Source: Straminergon stramineum (taxonomy: Eukaryota; Streptophyta; Bryopsida; Hypnales; Calliergonaceae). Taken from it: DNA of 64,000 bases. The DNA is taken from positions 23,190,501 to 23,254,500 of the forward strand of contig OY987268.1 of assembly GCA_963920665.1 (NCBI GenBank). The letters are read 5' to 3'. A program made the translations under genes and the position numbers. Positions 59,269 to 64,000 of the stretch are shown in pieces (positions within the stretch are counted from its first letter, which is position 1; each line of letters begins with the position of its first letter). The notes below the pieces were generated by a model. That model was given only the letters and a program-made list of their open reading frames with translations, made no database searches and was not told the origin of the DNA.

Positions 59269-60546
59269 TGATTTCTTCTTTCTAACTGTTTTCAACTGAT
59301 AGGGCAGTGCCTTTTGTTGTTTCTTTTAGTTGTTTATTCATATTCACTCAGTTGTTCTCTTTGGCCTTGTCACCCGTGGTTGGCCTTGCAGTGCAAAATG
59401 CATTTAGTAAGCCCTTTCGCTTTTGAGCTCTGCTTGATAGACATGGTTGGCAATCGGAGCAATTGGAGCATATCAACGTTGTGCAGTTCGTATTTGCCAT
59501 GGAGAGTTGAAATGATTTGTGAAGATTTTATCGCAAGGGTTTCTGTTCGAAATTGCTGACCTTTCCTTTCGAGGACTAATTCATCAGTGTGTAACCTTTC
59601 CTTTGCAAGCTCAGCTGGCATGTGAGCAGTACTTCGAGGTTGCACATGGTCTGGGTGTTCTTCAATGTTTCTTTCTAATATCATCATGTGGATCTTGCAG
59701 AGCTGCATAAATGAGACCCATATGTATGGAATCTTGAAGCCTCTGGAAGCTTGGATGGATTCTTTGTCTCATCACGTTGGCCTCGCAACATTTTATACTC
59801 TGTAAGTGCAGCGCGAGGGTTGTCCCTGGGCTGACATCCTGGGCTGACATCGTGGCCATGAGCCCTATGAGTTCATCCAAGTAATAAATTCTGGGTCGTT
59901 TCATTGTACAGTTTCTTGTGGTTTGCCAGATGTGGAATTGTGCATAGACCAGTTCTTGTCTTCTTCTTTCCTTGCATTTGTCCTCCTGTCCTCTTGGCAG
60001 TGAATCCTGACTCTCCAATCCAAGTTTCCACAGAAGTTGCTTCAGTAAGTTAGTCAGTCTGTCCTCACTTGGTGGAATTGATGATATGGGACAATCCACA
60101 ATCCACAACCCGCGGCTCCTGTTTCAGCCTCGCAGTCCTGTGTCCAGGACCCCTCTCTCTGGAGCGCAATCAGTGCATCTTGACGCTCTCAGATAGTTTC
60201 TTGGTCGTTGAGGGTCCGAAGACAACATTGCATGAATTCAGTTAACTCATTTCATGATCAGATTTGGGCAGGCATGCAGCCAAGACGACAAGTGGAGGAG
60301 GGATCTAGATCCTACTGCTTGTTCTCGATCATTCATTTCCTACCAATGTGACTCTTCCATAACCTCCATTTTAGTATGACATTGAACATATCCTAGTTGG
60401 TCTTTTATGGCCTTGTGATTATGCACCAGCTCACGCTCCATGACCATTGCCAATGCAGTACGGGATTGGCCTGCCAAATACTCCTCTGCCCCAAAATAAC
60501 TCCGTAGTTTCATACAATGTGTGGTCCAATTTAATTCCTGGATTTG
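59269..60546. other. ICDH 3' flank, no further gene recognised
   Basis: The first part should be the 3' untranslated region of isocitrate dehydrogenase. A minus-strand frame at 60108-59662 is open for 148 codons but shows no family motif and is probably chance. A short direct repeat, TGGGCTGACATC, occurs twice at about 59826-59850. Confidence 0.45.
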
Positions 60547-62035
60547 TCATTCCAAGCTTTGAAGGTTAACGTTGGCCTTCTGAATGATATCTACAGGACA
60601 CACAAGTGTCTCAGGAAGCTTGTGCCTATGCAATAGCTTTGCCTTGCCCATATGTGGTAGCCGGTAATTATTGCCGCCTCCCATATTCATTGTTTCGATC
60701 ATGCATTGCTGCCAAGTCAGGAAAACGTTGTTGAGCTTTGAAGTTTGGAGGTTTTGGAATGCAATATGTGTTGCCTTGATCATGTTGTCAATTGTATGTT
60801 GATTGCCGACTTGGTGTTGTAGTGATTGGATGGCATGAAACCATCTCAAGTCCAAAACATTCATATCTGGATTGTTTGGTGGTTGATTAAAGAGCTTCAT
60901 GTTGAAACCGTCCTTCACAAGCTCAGAGGCCAAAACAAAATCGGTGCCTGATAGGTGAGGTCCAACATTGTCTTGTTGGATTACAATTGTATTGCGCTTG
61001 TCTTTGCTTGCCCAACCACGTGGCCACTTTGCATAGATTACTGGTTAGACATTGTTGATGAACATTTGTCAAATCTTGTTCCTATTGACAAATGCAATTG
61101 GCTTTGTCTCCATTGTACTTGCAAGGTGGTTCACACTGCTTTGCTTGGCCGGTTGGTTGGATATGAATGGGAAGATGTTGAGCTTGCCATCAAATTGAAC
61201 ATTTTGATATGAATCCCGTCAAGGTCAAGCGACTACAACCATGAACATGACCTTTGAGATGAACCTTTTGTTCCTATAAGTACGATGTGGTTCTACTTCT
61301 CTTGGTTCAAGACTACATTGTTGCTTGCCCTTGGTGATGAAGAACTACTTCTCATCAATGTGCACGCGGTCCATCAAGTCCTAGAATTGTTGAGGTTTTG
61401 CTGAGTCAAGCATTGATAGACAAAACTTCAAGCGAGCAACCTTGTCACTATTCTTCAAAAGCAGCTTGATAGTGTTCATATGCACCTTCACTTGCCCTTC
61501 TACCATGTGGTGATGGACGGTTGATTTTGACATGTTCAATTGGACAACTAATGAGCGTTCGTTTTGGCGTAGAGAAAGAGGAATGACCTTGATGGCTCGA
61601 GGGTTGATCAACTTCTTCTTGCACCCAACCTGTCCTACCATTTTAGACGACACATCGGCAACTAGCTTGCCACTTGCTAGTGACTCCTGTTCTTGCTTCC
61701 AAAGCTTGTTAATAGTCTCACTAGTCACTCCAAATTTCTTGGCCACATCCTTCAAGGCACCACGTTGAAGATGACCTATTGTATATGGCTTCTAATTCAA
61801 GAGGAGCATCTGGGAAGTAGCCATATATTGCTTATTAGTCATGTTGGGCTTTTTCTAGAGGTTGATTGAAGCTTCAGAAGCAACTCTTGTAATTTTCTGA
61901 ATATTGAGTTTGATTTTTTGCAAGGGAAAGCCATTGGTAGTGGTCTCAGTCGCTAACAAAGACTCTATAAGGAAGCTCACACTAACCAAGTGATCGATAG
62001 GTGGATTGAGAGACATTTTGCACACATTGGACATG
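60547..62035 (-). mobile_element. Degenerate mariner-like (MLE) transposase
   Basis: Plant-type mariner transposase in pieces. Read 5' to 3' on the minus strand: a helix-turn-helix region (DVAKKFGVTSETINKLWKQ, then VQLNMSKSTVHHHM) at 61755-61381; the first catalytic Asp in VHIDEK followed by TAG where Trp is expected; VMFMV; FDGKLNIFPFI; ETKPIAFV; the second Asp in VIQQDNVGPH; and the third in NNPDMNVLDLRWFHAIQSL at 60933-60547. Thirty-nine residues separate the last two catalytic Asp, as in DD39D plant mariners. Several stops and a frame change interrupt it, so it is inactive. Terminal inverted repeats were not located. Confidence 0.9.
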
Positions 62036-64000
62036 ATTGAAGTTGCACTAGAAAAAATGAAGACTACAAAGTATTATGTGGTATTGAATCAACGGTGAAG
62101 ATTTGCAGGCGCCCAAAATTGATAGTTGAGATTCATAGGTGTAGACTAACGTGTAAAATTGATAGTAGTCCATAGTCCTACTAGTCCTGCGGCCATAAAT
62201 CAGGTTTTTTAGCCAGAAACGTGAAGTGTTTCTTGGAATGACCCACCACTTCTTCTTGAAGTAGGTGTGTGCTCTTGAATAGTTGACAAAGGAAGATTAC
62301 TGAATCTTCAGCGAACTCTGCTATCTCGAAATGTGTATCTCGATAGCTAGGGACTTGACAGGTTCCCCAATAAGACACTGAGCATCGGATTTAGTTGAGA
62401 AGGTGACAATAAACATCGATTGGGCTCCGAAGGAAGACATTGAGAATTGGATTTAGCCTTGAAGGTGATAGTAAACATCGATTGGCTCCACAGCTAACAA
62501 TAAGCACCAACTAGGGCTCCGAAGTTGGGAGTAAGCGACAACAACAACTCCATGCAACATCACATTTTGAGGATTCACAACCTTCCTGTATATGCCATTG
62601 ATGCTCGCCAAGGTACAAGGTTTCTAAATCTCAACCCCTTCCGCGGTTGGTGCTTAAATGTTTCAATCAAGGTGCATTTGGTGGACCAATTTCTGGAGTA
62701 GCTCACGCTACCTTAGAAATTGGTCATTTTCAAAGAACAATCACAAATTCTTTTTTTTTTCCAATTCTAACCACGTATAGAGGCAAGAACATGGCCCTCG
62801 CCTAAGGCACCTTCAACCAAAGGATTCAAAGCCTCAAAAATTCCTTTGCAACGTTTGCAGGAGTGCTTCATGACGCATTTCCCAAACTACAATGATGGAA
62901 GATGTAGGGTTTTAGGTCTCAAAGCAAGAGGAGTCTGATCGTTCAATGCAGTTTAGGAATCGTTGGCTGAGCCTTATTGGATGCAAGGTGTGAATCTCAG
63001 CACCCTCATCTGTTGACTTTGTATTCGGGTTTTGTGAAGGTGACCAATTGTGTAAGTACCAAAGGGTACCCTCTAGACTACCGTCGGATTTGACGGTGGT
63101 TAGGTGGCTACCTCACAATACTCAAATAATCAGTCTCGCGAGAGGTCTAAATCTGATGAATTATCTATGATTTCAAAATTGTCGCAATTGCACAGGAGCC
63201 AGGGCCGCAGCTGCCATGGAGCCGAGCTCCGCAATGGAACCAATATTAGTGATCTTGCAATAGTGATCGGCTGAAACAAAATCTTACAATCAACTGAAAC
63301 GAAATCTCGCCCCACCCTAAACTCCTGCTCAGGTAACATGGCTCTCATCTTTGAAATAGAATAATTTGAAGATTGTGTGCAACCCTCCCTACTAATTTTT
63401 TGGATTCGAATTTCAGACAATACGTATTGTTGGCCGGAGCTGAAGGCGTTGTAAAAGTAGAATTTATCGTAATTTGCTACTTCGAGGAGTACAAAAGATA
63501 TAAGTCTTGATGATCTATACCTAGGAGAAATCTTGTGTTCATAGAGAAAAGAGAAAGAGACATTAATTTTACTCAGGCAGAAGGGTGAGGGGAGGAATAC
63601 AACACTGTGGGAACTTCTAATGGTGAATTTTTCACATTGTCCTACATGTCTATCGATTTTGCAACGCTCTCATATTGAGGGACTACACAATGGCTTGAAA
63701 CTAGTAAGGCAAAAACATTTGTTGCACAGACAAAGATGACAGGGGAGATGATGAAAGTGTACCTCTTCTTGTTGTTCACAAACAAGTTGCACTTCCTTGA
63801 CTTGTGCAAGGTGCGGCACTATCTCGTCCACCTAAGCTTTGCTTCTTGTGGTCCTCTTCATGGTGCCTCGATCTTCTTCCTGCAAGCAAGTGAGCTACCA
63901 GTTGGTGAGATCCAGAGAACCTCATAGAGAGATACACTTCTATTTGGGATTTGCAACTACATTTGCGAGAGGACAAGAAAAGAGAAATTCAAGGTGAGAT
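62036..64000. other. Intergenic, right edge of window
   Basis: No gene recognised. A local tandem repeat with a 62-bp period lies at 62374-62497: two units begin GACACTGAGCATCGGATTTA and GACATTGAGAATTGGATTTA, and a partial third unit follows to about 62530. The right part could belong to a gene continuing beyond the window. Confidence 0.5.
62374..62530 (+). repeat. Short tandem repeat, 62-bp unit, about 2.5 copies
   Basis: Units start at 62374 and 62436 and share GGATTTAG, GAAGGTGA, AAACATCGATTGG and GGCTCC blocks. A shortened third unit near 62490 ends AGGGCTCCGAAG. Confidence 0.8.

Noticed and set aside
59662..60108. 148-codon minus-strand open frame after ICDH
   Set aside because: No recognisable family or motifs; position and composition fit chance openness in the 3' flank.
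1..64000. tRNA, rRNA or CRISPR features
   Set aside because: No cloverleaf-like gene with a clear T-loop box, no rRNA segment and no regularly spaced repeat array with unique spacers was seen by eye; a tRNA scan would be needed to exclude single tRNAs.

Overview
The window looks like nuclear DNA of a land plant. Evidence: intron-rich genes with GT-AG (and two GC-AG) introns, a nuclear gene for plastid ribosomal protein bS21, a plastid glucose-6-phosphate translocator copy, a plant-type ferric-chelate reductase, CACTA-type and mariner-type transposon remnants, and an AT-rich, repeat-laden intergenic background. A non-seed plant such as a moss fits the short introns and compact gene islands, but the lineage cannot be fixed from sequence reading alone.

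Layout. 1-18.9 kb has no gene I can support; it is AT-rich DNA holding old dispersed repeats, TTAA-flanked elements, microsatellites and a GC-richer patch near 10.1-10.9 kb. 18.9-21.9 kb (minus) is a degenerate glucose-6-phosphate/phosphate translocator with a frameshift and two in-frame stops. 24.8-29.1 kb (minus, possibly extending to 30.6 kb) is an intact 11-exon prolyl aminopeptidase. 31.6/33.0-34.6 kb (plus) is pterin-4a-carbinolamine dehydratase, divergent from the peptidase. 35.6-38.2 kb (minus) is plastid ribosomal protein bS21. 39.7-41.0 kb is a non-autonomous CACTA element. 44.0-47.6 kb (plus) is a 7-exon ferric reductase oxidase. 49.3-52.8 kb holds dispersed repeats and two small hairpin elements. 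53.7-59.3 kb (plus) is a 15-exon NADP-isocitrate dehydrogenase. 60.5-62.0 kb (minus) is a decayed mariner-like transposase. The last 2 kb has no recognised gene.

The genes are unrelated housekeeping or metabolic nuclear genes, each with its own promoter; nothing indicates an operon-like pathway cluster. Exon models were built by hand; for the five intact genes all exon phases add up to open frames (531, 160, 172, 739 and 419 residues).

I did not find a previously undescribed system of genes. The most interesting structure is at DNA level: four neighbouring genes carry tandem duplications at or near their first exon or first intron. At least two of these arrays (bS21, isocitrate dehydrogenase) copy the exon-1/5' splice site junction. 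In the peptidase, one duplicate preserves the empty target site of a TTAA-flanked MITE that sits in the other.
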